NCBI RefSeq assembly: GCF_900111295.1
Contig: NZ_FOGT01000008.1
Span: forward strand, 62,001 to 126,000
DNA: 64,000 nucleotides
Source: Salipaludibacillus aurantiacus
GTDB taxonomy: Bacteria > Bacillota > Bacilli > Bacillales > Salisediminibacteriaceae
Direction: 5' to 3'
Of this stretch, positions 7,564 through 15,990 are shown one piece after another. The translations under genes and the position numbers were made by a program. How positions within the stretch are numbered: the first letter of the stretch is position 1; every line of letters begins with the position of its first letter. Under the pieces are notes generated by a model. It had not been told where the DNA came from and ran no database searches. It was given only the letters and a program-made list of their open reading frames with translations.

Positions 7564-8484
7564 TTAAAGCGCCCATTTACGGTTATTAGTAAAGGAAACG
7601 GTCAGCCATCTTTTTTCGAGAGGCAGATCCTTGAGGCGCTCCTCCAATTCTTCACGAATTCGGTCCTGGTCATCGATCGTCTGAACACTTCCATCCGGAC
7701 CGACTACAAAATCAATTTCCACCCATAACGTCTTGGCAACCTTCGTTACTCGTATAAATGATTCTTCAAGTTTCTCCCGCTCCTCGATTGCTTTCGCAGT
7801 TTTTTCCACAACCTCGCTAGTCCCGTCAGCCGGACGCATTTCCAACAGTTCCCGCATAGAATGGCGGATTTCGATAAGCGGCCACTTAATAAAGTAAAAG
7901 GAAATAACCATCATCATCACTGGATCCACATAAACGATGAAGGCTTCCAGGGCAGGAATGAACTGAAGAAAGAAGGCAATAAGAAAGCCTATGAGGACAC
8001 CGAGGCTGACCATCGTGTCCAAATACCATTCATTTGCCTCTGCCCGCAGCAAATTCGAATTAATTTTTTTCCCTCTGGCCACAAAATAGCGGTAGACAGC
8101 AAAGCAAAACAGCGAAGCGAATGCCGCATAAGCAAGACCCGCTCCCACAGGAACCGGACGTCCACCTTGAAACAGCGCGATTACTGCGGCAATAAATGAC
8201 CCGGTAATCAGCGCAATCATAGAAAAATATTTAATAATGATAATGAGCGGTTCGATCGTCTCTTTACCGAACGGAAATCGCCGAAAATCAGCTTTATTCA
8301 TAAACTTAAAGGCCGATAAAGTGAGAAAAGATAAAATAACGCTGATAATGGAATAAAGGCCGTCAAACAAGATGACCTGCGAGCGAAGCAGCAGCCCGAG
8401 AATAAATGAAATCACAGCAAAAGCGACTGCGGCATACGCCGAGCCTTTCAATAAATTTTGTTCATACATTTCTGAGTGTGTCAT
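7564..8484 (-). CDS. cation diffusion facilitator (CDF) transporter
   Basis: 306 residues with about six membrane spans followed by a ~90-residue cytoplasmic domain, the CDF layout. The helix-2 region LFDGLYSIISVILSFLTL and helix-5 region EANEWYLDTMVSLGVLIGF match the two metal-site helices of FieF/YiiP-like proteins; the classical HxxxD pair is here NExxxxxD-like (NEWYLD), so the metal may differ from Zn/Fe. RRFPFGKETIEPLI is the family's loop motif. Likely exports a divalent metal by proton antiport. Start assigned at ATG 8484; the ribosome-binding site is weak. Confidence 0.82.
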   Translation of the reverse strand: MTHSEMYEQNLLKGSAYAAVAFAVISFILGLLLRSQVILFDGLYSIISVILSFLTLSAFKFMNKADFRRFPFGKETIEPLIIIIKYFSMIALITGSFIAAVIALFQGGRPVPVGAGLAYAAFASLFCFAVYRYFVARGKKINSNLLRAEANEWYLDTMVSLGVLIGFLIAFFLQFIPALEAFIVYVDPVMMMVISFYFIKWPLIEIRHSMRELLEMRPADGTSEVVEKTAKAIEEREKLEESFIRVTKVAKTLWVEIDFVVGPDGSVQTIDDQDRIREELEERLKDLPLEKRWLTVSFTNNRKWAL

Positions 8485-8551
8485 GCCTTATAACATCCTT
8501 GTCTCAATTTAGTCTTCTACGCTCATTTATTCACTTTTTTGCGCGGGACTA

Positions 8552-8583
8552 AACCATACCCTCCGGGGGAGGGCACGGTTAGC
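8552..8583 (-). terminator. strong stem-loop, probable terminator
   Basis: On the minus strand AACCGTGCCCTCC / GGAGGGTATGGTT gives a 13-bp stem (two G-T pairs), CCC loop, then TTTAG. It follows the leftward gene at 8627-9346. The T tract is short. Confidence 0.5.
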
Positions 8584-8626
8584 TGATGCTGGGCATTAAC
8601 TGAGACTTTTTACGGGAACGCTTAGG

Positions 8627-9346
8627 TCATCCGAAAATCCCCACTGTCTGGAACAGCGGAGCAAAACGTTCCCCGTTCCAATCAAGGGCGGTCTGAACCT
8701 CCCCGATGGCGTCGGCATTATATCTGCCGGCGATTCTTTGTGTGGCATACAAGCCGTAAACGCCGTTCCTCTGAAAGTCGACCGGATACAGCCCGCCGAG
8801 CGGATTGACCCAGCCTTGGATCGGCTCTTTTAAAGTGCCGTCCGGGTTGTAAATTTCCGAGAGATACTCTTCTCCTTTATATTTAAGGTCGATCGTGTAA
8901 GTGTTAGTATTGCTCCCGGCCACTTCCACCTGATAATTGTCTTTATAGGTGACTGTGTAAGTGACTTCCTGATTGAACACCTCATGGTCAAAAACCACAG
9001 TGGACGTATTATTAAGATAAGAGTAAATGTAGTAAAACGTGTATCCGCCGCTTCCTCCGCTGAAAATACTGAGCATAATCTCATTCACCCCATTGCCGGT
9101 AAAGTCGCCGAGAAAAATCGTCGGCTGATAACCGGCATTTTCTTTAGGAATAATCTGGTGCCATCGCCCTGTCCTGCCGTCCTGAATGTACAAAGAAATG
9201 TTCACCGTATAGGCGCTTTCCATTCCGTAAGGCCGTTCTCCAACCAGGTAAAGGTGGTCAGGCACCCCGTCGCCGGTCACATCGCTTTGTTTATAGTCAA
9301 TTACATATGCTTGCGTCTGTCTTGGATAAGCAGAGTGATAAGTCAT
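8627..9346 (-). CDS. FG-GAP/VCBS-like repeat protein without signal peptide
   Basis: 239 residues from ATG 9346, which has GGGAG 8 bases upstream; the much longer open frame to 9649 has no ribosome-binding site and a biased, non-coding look. Two calcium-loop-like repeats are visible: DYKQSDVTGDGVPDHLYLVG (near residue 17) and FLGDFTGNGVNEIMLSI (near 75), the pattern of FG-GAP/VCBS beta-propeller blades. The rest is beta-rich (YTFYYIYSYLNNTS, VTYTVTYKDNYQVEV). No secretion signal, so it may reach its site inside the mother cell or spore, or by another route. Exact role unknown. Confidence 0.75.
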   Translation of the reverse strand: MTYHSAYPRQTQAYVIDYKQSDVTGDGVPDHLYLVGERPYGMESAYTVNISLYIQDGRTGRWHQIIPKENAGYQPTIFLGDFTGNGVNEIMLSIFSGGSGGYTFYYIYSYLNNTSTVVFDHEVFNQEVTYTVTYKDNYQVEVAGSNTNTYTIDLKYKGEEYLSEIYNPDGTLKEPIQGWVNPLGGLYPVDFQRNGVYGLYATQRIAGRYNADAIGEVQTALDWNGERFAPLFQTVGIFG

Positions 9347-9494
9347 CACATCATCTCCCGTTATTTGTTTATTAATCATATGTGAGACAAGAGAGATTTT
9401 TTCATGAAAAAGGGGAGAGGGGAGTATCCATACTTCTGCAGGGACATTTACATGGTAAGCAAATGCCATTGACAATATGAGAATATTAATATAA

Positions 9495-9518
9495 CATTTG
9501 ATATATAACAAGTGATAT
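9495..9518. promoter_or_regulatory. imperfect palindrome, likely TetR operator
   Basis: AACATTTGATATATAACAAGTGAT matches its own reverse complement at about 18 of 24 positions, centred on ATATAT. It lies ~45 bases upstream of the TetR-family gene, the usual place for autoregulation. Confidence 0.5.
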
Positions 9519-9563
9519 TTTATAAAGGTATGCAGATGTTTTTGTGAAGGAGGGGAAAGTGCT

Positions 9564-10148
9564 TTGCCGCCTAAAAAGAAGTTTTCCAGAGAACAAATCA
9601 TTGATGCCGCATTTGATATTGCGCAAAAAGAAGGAACAGAGAACCTCACGATCCGAAAGGTTGCTGACAGGCTCGGAAGTTCGATTGCGCCAATTTACGT
9701 AAATTTCAATGATGCAGACGAATTGAAAGAGGCCCTCATCCAAAAAGTCACGGATGTCAGCCGGCAGATGATTCTCGATGAGCAGTCAGGTGATCCGTTT
9801 CGTGACATCGGAGTGGCGAGCATCCAGTTTGCCAGAGAGTATCCCGTACTTTTCAGAGATATTCTCCTGAATCCGAGGGATGAAATAAAAAATTATGATG
9901 AAAATATGGGTGAAGAGTTGATCGGTCAAATGAAACAATCCCCTGATCTTCAGGATTTCACAGATGACGAATTAAGCGGGATTTTAACAAAAATGAGAGT
10001 GTTTCAAACAGGTCTTTCAGTCATGGCTGCGAACAGGCTGCTGGGAGAAGATATAAGCGAAGAGCGGATGGTGGACATGCTGGACAGCGCCGCAGAAGAC
10101 ATCATTGCCGGTGCCCGACTCAGGAAAGAAGGAAAATTTGCGCGATAA
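9564..10148 (+). CDS. TetR-family transcriptional regulator
   Basis: 194 residues. The N-terminal helix-turn-helix is clear: FSREQIIDAAFDIAQKEGTE, NLTIRKVADRLGSSIAPIYVNF, with a basic leader PPKKK. The C-terminal ~140 residues are the variable helical ligand-binding domain. TTG start with GAAGGAGGGG 9 bases upstream. It precedes an SDR oxidoreductase by 21 bp, so the two form an operon; a palindrome at 9495-9518 is the likely autoregulatory site. The ligand is unknown, probably a small hydrophobic or carbonyl compound handled by the SDR. Confidence 0.9.
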   Translation: MPPKKKFSREQIIDAAFDIAQKEGTENLTIRKVADRLGSSIAPIYVNFNDADELKEALIQKVTDVSRQMILDEQSGDPFRDIGVASIQFAREYPVLFRDILLNPRDEIKNYDENMGEELIGQMKQSPDLQDFTDDELSGILTKMRVFQTGLSVMAANRLLGEDISEERMVDMLDSAAEDIIAGARLRKEGKFAR

Positions 10149-10169
10149 TTTAAAGGAGGATGAAGGAAG

Positions 10170-11138
10170 ATGAAAGATCGTACAGTCGTGATTACAGGGG
10201 CGAATTCAGGAATCGGGAAAGCCGCGGCGTACAGATTTGCTTCAGAAGGATACACGGTCGTGATGGCTTGCAGGAACCTGGAAAAAAGCCAAAACGTCCA
10301 AAAAGAGATGGTAGAAGCCACTGGAAATGACCGGATCGATCTGATGACATTAGATGTTGCTTCCTTTGCCTCCATAAGTGATTTTTGCAGGGAATTTAAA
10401 AACCGGTATGAAAAACTGGACATTTTAATTCATAATGCCGCGTATTTTAACCACGGCTCAAAACACCGTCTAAGCGCTGACGGACTTGAATTAACATTTG
10501 CGACAAACGTGTTCGGGCCTTATTTAATGACCTCATTGCTTCTCGGCTGCCTTTCGAAATCGGAAGATCCAAGAATTCTGCATGCAGGCAGCAATATTAT
10601 TAAACATTTTTTTGATCCTAAGAAAAAAATACAGTTTGAATATGTGATGGGGAAAAAGAAGGACCCTAAATTCAGCGTGTATAAAATGTACTGCCAGTCT
10701 AAGATGGCACTGCTGATGCTCGGGTTTAAAATGGCAGAAGAATACAAGGGCGCGGGCATTAAAGTTAACACTTTGCAGATTAACGGAGCTGTGATGTCCA
10801 AAGAAACTCTTAAAAAAGTGACTCCAGGCTACAGAATGGTTGCGCGCGTCCAGAATTTATTTTTCCGGCCGGCGGAATATATGGCAAATAACTACTTTGA
10901 AATTTGCACCTCGGAAAAATATAAAGACATAACAGGACAGTTATTTAATGACAAACTGGAAATCATGCAGCCGGCTTCCGGTCAAAAGCTCGGTATTTTT
11001 AAAGATATTAAACAGACAGTCGGCACGGCCCACTATCCAGCTTATGCGGAAAACATGGAAATCAGGGAGAAACTGTGGGAGCTTTGCAAAGAAGTGACTG
11101 CTGAACGGATCGGTGCAGAGCCGGCCGGTAAAGGGTAA
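10170..11138 (+). CDS. short-chain dehydrogenase/reductase
   Basis: 322 residues. The Rossmann cofactor motif TGANSGIG is at residues 9-16, followed by ACRNLEK (Arg suggesting NADP(H)), LDVAS, the structural NAA motif (HNAAYFNHG), a NVFGPYLMT helix and the catalytic YxxxK (YCQSK) with an upstream Ser (AGSN). The order and spacing match the retinol-dehydrogenase-like classical SDR group. AAAGGAGGATGAAGGAAG precedes the ATG. Paired with the TetR gene; strong terminator after it. Substrate unknown. Confidence 0.88.
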   Translation: MKDRTVVITGANSGIGKAAAYRFASEGYTVVMACRNLEKSQNVQKEMVEATGNDRIDLMTLDVASFASISDFCREFKNRYEKLDILIHNAAYFNHGSKHRLSADGLELTFATNVFGPYLMTSLLLGCLSKSEDPRILHAGSNIIKHFFDPKKKIQFEYVMGKKKDPKFSVYKMYCQSKMALLMLGFKMAEEYKGAGIKVNTLQINGAVMSKETLKKVTPGYRMVARVQNLFFRPAEYMANNYFEICTSEKYKDITGQLFNDKLEIMQPASGQKLGIFKDIKQTVGTAHYPAYAENMEIREKLWELCKEVTAERIGAEPAGKG

Positions 11139-11165
11139 GGCGGGCTTAAACTGGCCGCGACTTTG

Positions 11166-11204
11166 ATACGCAGAGGAGAGGCATTTTCTCTGCGTATTTT
11201 TATT
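11166..11204 (+). terminator. intrinsic terminator after SDR gene
   Basis: ATACGCAGAG / CTCTGCGTAT stem, 11-12 base loop, then TTTTATTT. Confidence 0.85.
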
Positions 11205-11241
11205 TGCACGGGATTTTTTCGGGAAAGGTAATATTCTGCTG

Positions 11242-11272
11242 TTGACTCTCCTGTTAGGGGAGAATTTATTGT
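11242..11272 (+). promoter_or_regulatory. MerR-type promoter/operator
   Basis: -35 TTGACT at 11242-11247 and -10-like TATTGT at 11267-11272 are 19 bp apart, the long spacer typical of MerR-activated promoters. The spacer holds the dyad TCTCC-n7-GGAGA. The MerR gene starts 33 bases downstream. Confidence 0.65.
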
Positions 11273-11304
11273 TAATGTGAACGAGAGAAAGCGGGGGAAG
11301 GCGA

Positions 11305-12120
11305 GTGTACAGAATCGGGCTATTTTCAAAAATATCGAAAACGACTGTTAAGACTCTCAGATATTACGATGATATCGGGCTGCTGCAGCCGGCTTATACC
11401 GATGAGACAAACGGGTACAGGTTTTATACGACCGACCAGCTGGTTCAGCTTCACCACATCGTGGCTCTGAGGCAGATGGGCTTTTCCATCGAGGACATTT
11501 TGCATGTGAAGGACGGAGATAAACTGGGACAAATACTCGCCAGGAAAGAAGCCGAATTAGAAGCAGAAATCAAAGCCGCAGCCGACAAGCTCTCTCGTAT
11601 CAAAAATTTTAAAAATCAGCAGGAGAGGGGTTTTAGTATGAGTTATCAGGCAGTAATTAAGGAGTTGCCGGAATGTATTGTGTATTCAAAGAAAATGCGC
11701 GTGCCGAATTATGACGCGTACTTTGAGCTGGTGCCAAAGATCGGGGAGGAAGTCACAGCAGCCAATCCATCATTGAAGCTGGCACAACCGGAGTACTCAT
11801 TCATTGTATACCTGGACGGCGAGTACAAAGAAAAGGATTTTGAGGTGGAGTTTTGCGAAGCCGTAGAAAGCTTCGGGACAGACACAGATACTATTACTTT
11901 TAAGAAAATTGACAGCGTCCAGGCGGTCACTGTCCTGCATAAAGGTCCTTACAATCACTTGGGTGAAGCCTACGCCTACGTCTTCAAATGGATCGAAGAC
12001 AACGGTTATACTGCTACCGGCCATCCGCGCGAAAGTTACATTGACGGTATCTGGAACAAAGACAGCAAAGAAGACTGGCTCACAGAACTACAAGTGCCCG
12101 TAGAGAAACCCAGCAAGTAA
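11305..12120 (+). CDS. MerR-family regulator with GyrI-like effector domain
   Basis: 271 residues. Residues 1-70 are a MerR winged helix (IGLFSKISKTTVKTLRYYDD, IGLLQPAYTDETNGYRFYT), then an antiparallel coiled-coil helix (KEAELEAEIKAAADKL), then a ~155-residue GyrI/SOUL-like ligand-binding domain ending WLTELQVPV, as in BmrR-type multidrug sensors. GTG start with GGGGGAAGG 3-6 bases upstream. The dyad within the 19-bp spacer of its own promoter suggests autoregulation. Next gene (antiporter) is after a terminator, so no linked efflux pump is evident. Confidence 0.9.
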   Translation: MYRIGLFSKISKTTVKTLRYYDDIGLLQPAYTDETNGYRFYTTDQLVQLHHIVALRQMGFSIEDILHVKDGDKLGQILARKEAELEAEIKAAADKLSRIKNFKNQQERGFSMSYQAVIKELPECIVYSKKMRVPNYDAYFELVPKIGEEVTAANPSLKLAQPEYSFIVYLDGEYKEKDFEVEFCEAVESFGTDTDTITFKKIDSVQAVTVLHKGPYNHLGEAYAYVFKWIEDNGYTATGHPRESYIDGIWNKDSKEDWLTELQVPVEKPSK

Positions 12121-12131
12121 ACTAAGTGTCA

Positions 12132-12158
12132 CCCCTTTCTCAGATGAAAGGGGTTTTT
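12132..12158 (+). terminator. intrinsic terminator after merR-type gene
   Basis: CCCCTTTC / GAAAGGGG stem with a 6-base loop followed by TTTTT. Confidence 0.85.
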
Positions 12159-12160
12159 GG

Positions 12161-12186
12161 TAATTAATGGGGGGTCTGACCCCCAA
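12161..12186. repeat. dispersed palindromic repeat, copy 1
   Basis: TAATTAATGGGGGGTCTGAC followed by CCCCC. Core GGGGGTC-T-GACCCCC is a perfect inverted repeat. Related copies at 16391, 16995 and 18318. Confidence 0.75.
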
Positions 12187-12271
12187 ACGTTTAATAACTT
12201 CTCCCAAGCGGTATAACTTTATAGTAAAATAAAATTTGCGAAAAGCGAGCCAGATAACATGGAGGGCAGCT

Positions 12272-13459
12272 ATGTCAGTTTCGATTACGGTTTTTTTACT
12301 GTTTATAGGTTATATCATTTTCTCTATTGATAAGAAAAAGGAGAATTTTCCGGTACCTCCTATATTAGTAATTATTGGTATAGGGCTGTTCTTTGTCCCT
12401 TATTTTTCACAAATAAGTGTCACAAAAGAAATCATTTACCACGTCTTTTTACCGGGGCTGCTGTTTGTATCTGCTTATCAGTTTCCTTTTTCTGATTTTA
12501 AAAGATATGCCGGTATTATTACATTTCTGTCAACGGCAGGCATCCTTTTAACTGTGTTATTACTGGGAACTTTAATCTACGCGGTCAGTCTGCCATTTAT
12601 AGAAATACCCTTTATTGGTGCTTTATTAATGGCAGCCATTCTCACTCCGACAGACCCCGTTTCAGTCGTAAGTGTATTAAAAAAATCAGCAGATGATGAT
12701 TTAATTGCAGATGTGGTTGAAGGGGAATCCCTGCTGAATGATGGCACAAGCATCGTGTTGTTTACGTTTATTTCGGGGATATACTTGCAGACTCAAAGTA
12801 TTTCTCCTATGGCGTTTATCGGAGAGTTTTTGTATGTCTCATTAGGCGGTATTGCCTTAGGTGGGGTGTTTGGCTGGTTATTCAGCCAGGCCATACACTA
12901 CACTCATAATAAGGAATACCAGGTCATGCTGAGTATCATTCTGGCATACGGGTCGTTTAACCTCGCAGAATTTCTTGGAGTATCTGGCGTTCTCGCAACA
13001 GTTTTTGCCGGAATTATGCTCTCATTCGAGTTTGGACGGGCAATCCGGGAAGCGCATTTTCGTGAAGCGTTGGACGGGTTTTGGGGAGTAATTGAAATCT
13101 CTATCCTCTCACTTTTATTCTTGTTAATAGGAATTTTGGCTGCCGATTATCTAATATTCAACTATTGGGGACTTGCTGTTCTCGTATTCGCAGGTTCACT
13201 TATTGTCAGGCTGCTAGTGATCGCAGGCGCCACACAGCTTCTGCCTGTCTGGCATAAAAAAATGAGTATGAGCGAATGTGTGCTGGTCAGCTGGTCCGGT
13301 TTGAAAGGGTCTGTGTCTATATTCCTGATTTTATCTCTAAAAGCAACTGGCGCCGATGGCATTGATTTAATTATTTCCCTAACATTCGCTGTCGTGCTTA
13401 TTTCACTAGTCGTGCAAAGTATTGGCGTTCATCCGCTGTCAAAAAAGCTGCTTGGCTGA
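12272..13459 (+). CDS. CPA1/NhaP-type Na+(K+)/H+ antiporter
   Basis: 395 residues, about 12 membrane spans. The CPA1 ion-site signatures are present: AAILTPTDPVSVVSVL and VEGESLLNDGTSIVLF, plus GLKGSVSIFLIL near the end. It exchanges Na+ or K+ for protons at the cytoplasmic membrane and helps pH and salt balance. ATG at 12272 has GGAGGG 5 bases upstream; an earlier in-frame start at 12236 lacks a ribosome-binding site. It lacks the large soluble C-terminal domain of some relatives. Monocistronic, terminator at 13487-13518. Confidence 0.9.
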   Translation: MSVSITVFLLFIGYIIFSIDKKKENFPVPPILVIIGIGLFFVPYFSQISVTKEIIYHVFLPGLLFVSAYQFPFSDFKRYAGIITFLSTAGILLTVLLLGTLIYAVSLPFIEIPFIGALLMAAILTPTDPVSVVSVLKKSADDDLIADVVEGESLLNDGTSIVLFTFISGIYLQTQSISPMAFIGEFLYVSLGGIALGGVFGWLFSQAIHYTHNKEYQVMLSIILAYGSFNLAEFLGVSGVLATVFAGIMLSFEFGRAIREAHFREALDGFWGVIEISILSLLFLLIGILAADYLIFNYWGLAVLVFAGSLIVRLLVIAGATQLLPVWHKKMSMSECVLVSWSGLKGSVSIFLILSLKATGADGIDLIISLTFAVVLISLVVQSIGVHPLSKKLLG

Positions 13460-13486
13460 TTAAATATTTAAAGATATTCTTATGGA

Positions 13487-13518
13487 AAAACTGATCAATT
13501 TATTTGGTCAGTTTTTTT
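13487..13518 (+). terminator. intrinsic terminator after antiporter
   Basis: AAACTGATCAA / TTGGTCAGTTT stem with TTTTTTT tail. Confidence 0.85.
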
Positions 13519-13584
13519 GTCATCAGACAAACTGTAAGAAGAATAAGGTGATAGTGGTTTTGGTAAATGAAGGAGGAGTGAAGA

Positions 13585-13818
13585 GTGGCCAAATTTACGC
13601 TGCGAAAACAATACCGGCCTTACGTCAGTCCGTTTGATCCGTGTCCTTCCATACGAGTTAAAACTTATGTTACACCGCCGAATTTATACGTCGGTTTTCA
13701 GCCGGAAAAATTGCCGCAGTTTAACGCGAAACAAGCCTTGTTTGCAGGTACCCTCTGGAAAGTGTTTTATGATCCTTATTATGGTTCGGAAGAAAAGGAG
13801 AAGGGGGGCGGCCAATGA
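13585..13818 (+). CDS. cotJA: spore coat associated protein CotJA
   Basis: 77 residues. Contains the CotJA core: YVSPFDPCPSIRVKTYVTPP, NLYVGFQPEKLPQF, ALFAGTLWKVFYDPY. In B. subtilis cotJA is the first gene of a sigma-E-dependent operon, and its product is needed for CotJC assembly into the coat. GTG start with AAGGAGGAG 8 bases upstream. Overlaps cotJB by 4 bases (ATGA). Confidence 0.95.
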   Translation: MAKFTLRKQYRPYVSPFDPCPSIRVKTYVTPPNLYVGFQPEKLPQFNAKQALFAGTLWKVFYDPYYGSEEKEKGGGQ

Positions 13819-14081
13819 GTCAAAAGGAATTACCTAAAGAGTTTTATGAAATGATGGAAGAACTTCAGGCAATTGATTTTGTATTAGTCGAATTAACCCT
13901 TTATCTGGATACTCATCCTGATGACTTTGAGGCTATTGAACAATTTAATGAAAACGCCCATGCAAGACAAATACTGAAGCAGAAGTTTGAACAGCAGTTT
14001 GGCCCGCTTCAGCAATATGGGAACAGCTACAGCGGCTACCCGTGGAATTGGGATGATCCACCTTGGCCTTGGCAAATATAG
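13815..14081 (+). CDS. cotJB: spore coat protein CotJB
   Basis: 88 residues, matching CotJB: FYEMMEELQAIDFVLVELTL, YLDTHPDDFEAIEQFN, then a Tyr/Trp/Pro-rich end (SGYPWNWDDPPWPWQI). Start ATG overlaps the cotJA stop; ribosome-binding site AAGGGGGGC. Middle gene of cotJABC. Confidence 0.95.
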   Translation: MSQKELPKEFYEMMEELQAIDFVLVELTLYLDTHPDDFEAIEQFNENAHARQILKQKFEQQFGPLQQYGNSYSGYPWNWDDPPWPWQI

Positions 14082-14102
14082 TGAAAAAAGGGGGATGTAC
14101 AT

Positions 14103-14672
14103 TTGTGGGTGTATGAGAAAAAACTCCAATATCCAGTTAAAGTATCTAAATGTAATCCAATGCTTGCGAAATTTCTTATTGAACAATACGGGGGAGCAGA
14201 CGGAGAATTAGCTGCAGCCCTTCGTTACTTAAATCAGCGGTACACCATCCCTGACAAAGTTGTTGGGCTTTTAACTGATATTGGTACCGAGGAATTTGCC
14301 CACCTTGAAATGATCGCTACAATGATTTACAAATTAACAAAGGATGCTACTCCTGAACAATTAAAAGAAGCCGGCATTGGAGAACACTATGTAAACCATG
14401 ACCGGGCCTTATTTTACACTGATGCGGCGGGAAATCCTTTTACAGCCACCTATATTCAGGCGAAGGGCGATCCGATTGCTGACCTTTATGAGGATATTGC
14501 TGCGGAAGAAAAAGCCAGAGCAACGTACCAGTGGATCATTGATCAATCCGACGATCCGGATATTAATGACAGCCTTAAATTTTTGAGGGAAAGAGAAATT
14601 ATTCATTCACAACGTTTTCGTGAAGCTGTTGAAATTTTAAAAGAAGACAGGGATAGAAAGAAAATATTCTAA
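14103..14672 (+). CDS. cotJC: spore coat protein CotJC, Mn-catalase-like
   Basis: 189 residues, the same length as B. subtilis CotJC and nearly collinear with it (MWVYEKKLQYPVKVSKCNP; IGTEEFAHLEMIATMIYKLT; DLYEDIAAEEKARATYQWII; FLREREIIHSQRFREAVEI). Glu and His residues of a di-manganese ferritin-like four-helix bundle are in place (EEFAHLE, EEKARATYQ, EREIIHSQRF). TTG start at 14103 after a GGGGGATG ribosome-binding site. Coat component; possible peroxide-detoxifying activity. Confidence 0.95.
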   Translation: MWVYEKKLQYPVKVSKCNPMLAKFLIEQYGGADGELAAALRYLNQRYTIPDKVVGLLTDIGTEEFAHLEMIATMIYKLTKDATPEQLKEAGIGEHYVNHDRALFYTDAAGNPFTATYIQAKGDPIADLYEDIAAEEKARATYQWIIDQSDDPDINDSLKFLREREIIHSQRFREAVEILKEDRDRKKIF

Positions 14673-14706
14673 TGCCGCTCCCCCCCCTTTGAAAGTATAT
14701 GTGATT

Positions 14707-14743
14707 AAAAACCACGAGTCTTTATTTTTCACTCGTGGTTTTT
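14707..14743 (+). terminator. intrinsic terminator of cotJ operon
   Basis: AAAAACCACGAGT / ACTCGTGGTTTTT, a 13-bp perfect stem with T-rich ends on both strands. Confidence 0.9.
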
Positions 14744-14867
14744 AGGGAGCATTAAAATAGTCCTTCCAGTTTAGATGAACCGGCATCAAAAGGTGATGGA
14801 CCATGCACAGCCGCCTGTTTACTATACATATGATAAGGTGAGAATTGAAACAGGAGGACAATTAACC

Positions 14868-15794
14868 ATGGATTTTAGTTATTATTATAATGGCCTGCCA
14901 TATGAAAAAGACCATTTTCGGACGGCAAATAACGACCAATTAGTAAACGATATTCAGAAAGCAATAAATGGCGAATACAGTGCTGTAGCGTGTTATGAAC
15001 AGATAGCAGAAATGGCGCCAGAACAGAATATAAGAAACAAGATCATGGAAATTCGCCAGGATGAAATAAGGCATTATGAAGAATTTGTTAAAATTTATAC
15101 CAGCTTAACAGGAAGGCAGCCCACTGCTAAAATCACTGAAGAATGTCCGGATACTTACAGAGAGGGGCTGGATGTTGCATTTAAAGATGAACAGGAAACG
15201 GTGGATTTTTATTTAGATATCGCAGATAAGGTTCATGACTCTTCTATTAGGGAAATATTCCGCCGCGCTGCGGCTGATGAGCAAAATCATGCTGTATGGT
15301 TTTTATATTTTTCAGGAAAACAGAAGGAAGTGGAACCTCAACGCCATTCTAAACGGCAGGACATTGAAACTTATGGGGCTTTAGGTGCCTTAAATGCCGC
15401 CGAACTAACCTTGCCTGAGATATTGACCTATGCAATCCAAGACGAATATCTGGCACAAGCAAGATACGATGATGTACTCGGGAATTTCGGCTATGTGCGC
15501 ACGTTCGCTCAAATTAAAGAAGCAGAAATGAGGCATATAAATGCCCTGCTGACACTCTTTGAACGCTATCAGGTGCCGGTTCCTGAAAATAACGCCTCAC
15601 TATTCGTCTCTACTCCTGGTACATTAAAAGACGCCTATGCTGCTGGGGTTCAAGGAGAAATAGACAACATTGCGATGTATGAAAAGTTTTTATCCTATGA
15701 CTTACCGCCAGATTTGAGAACTGTGTTTACGCAGCTTCGGAACGCTTCGCGAAACCACCTGGTTGCCTTTGAGAGAGGGTTGGCAAGGGGATAA
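14868..15794 (+). CDS. double ferritin-like protein (YhjR-type rubrerythrin domain plus DUF2202-like domain)
   Basis: 308 residues with two ferritin-like bundles. Residues ~20-145: INGEYSAVACYEQIAEMAPE, IRQDEIRHYEEFVKIY, FKDEQETVDFYLDIADKVHD, AADEQNHAVWFLYF, with the two ExxH-type iron pairs of YhjR-like rubrerythrins. Residues ~175-308: LTYAIQDEYLAQARYDDVL, IKEAEMRHINALLTLFERY, GVQGEIDNIAMYEKFL, ASRNHLVAFERGL, resembling DUF2202. Start at 14868 because AGGAGG lies 10 bases upstream; the longer frame from 14775 has no ribosome-binding site. In B. subtilis yhjR sits next to yhjQ; here the Cys-rich protein follows. Likely metal or peroxide handling in the spore coat. Confidence 0.82.
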   Translation: MDFSYYYNGLPYEKDHFRTANNDQLVNDIQKAINGEYSAVACYEQIAEMAPEQNIRNKIMEIRQDEIRHYEEFVKIYTSLTGRQPTAKITEECPDTYREGLDVAFKDEQETVDFYLDIADKVHDSSIREIFRRAAADEQNHAVWFLYFSGKQKEVEPQRHSKRQDIETYGALGALNAAELTLPEILTYAIQDEYLAQARYDDVLGNFGYVRTFAQIKEAEMRHINALLTLFERYQVPVPENNASLFVSTPGTLKDAYAAGVQGEIDNIAMYEKFLSYDLPPDLRTVFTQLRNASRNHLVAFERGLARG

Positions 15795-15839
15795 GGGATA
15801 GATGGAAACACGGGAAAAGGGAATCACCTCTTCACACTG

Positions 15840-15868
15840 ACGCCAGGAAGATGATTCTGGTGTTTTTC
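15840..15868 (+). terminator. intrinsic terminator
   Basis: ACGCCAG / CTGGTGT stem with TTTTT tail, after the double ferritin-like gene. Confidence 0.7.
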
Positions 15869-15990
15869 GCTGTTGCTCACTCCCAAATGTAATTAACTTT
15901 TAAATTAAATTGGCCTGTTTTTCCAACATAAATAAGGATATTTAGAAAAAAATAAAATGAATTCAAATCAAAGAAGAGGAGGAGTTATTT

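Noticed and set aside
9347-9649. N-terminal extension of the VCBS-like gene to 9649
   Set aside because: The internal ATG at 9346 has a good ribosome-binding site, and the extension overlaps the TetR promoter region and gene start.
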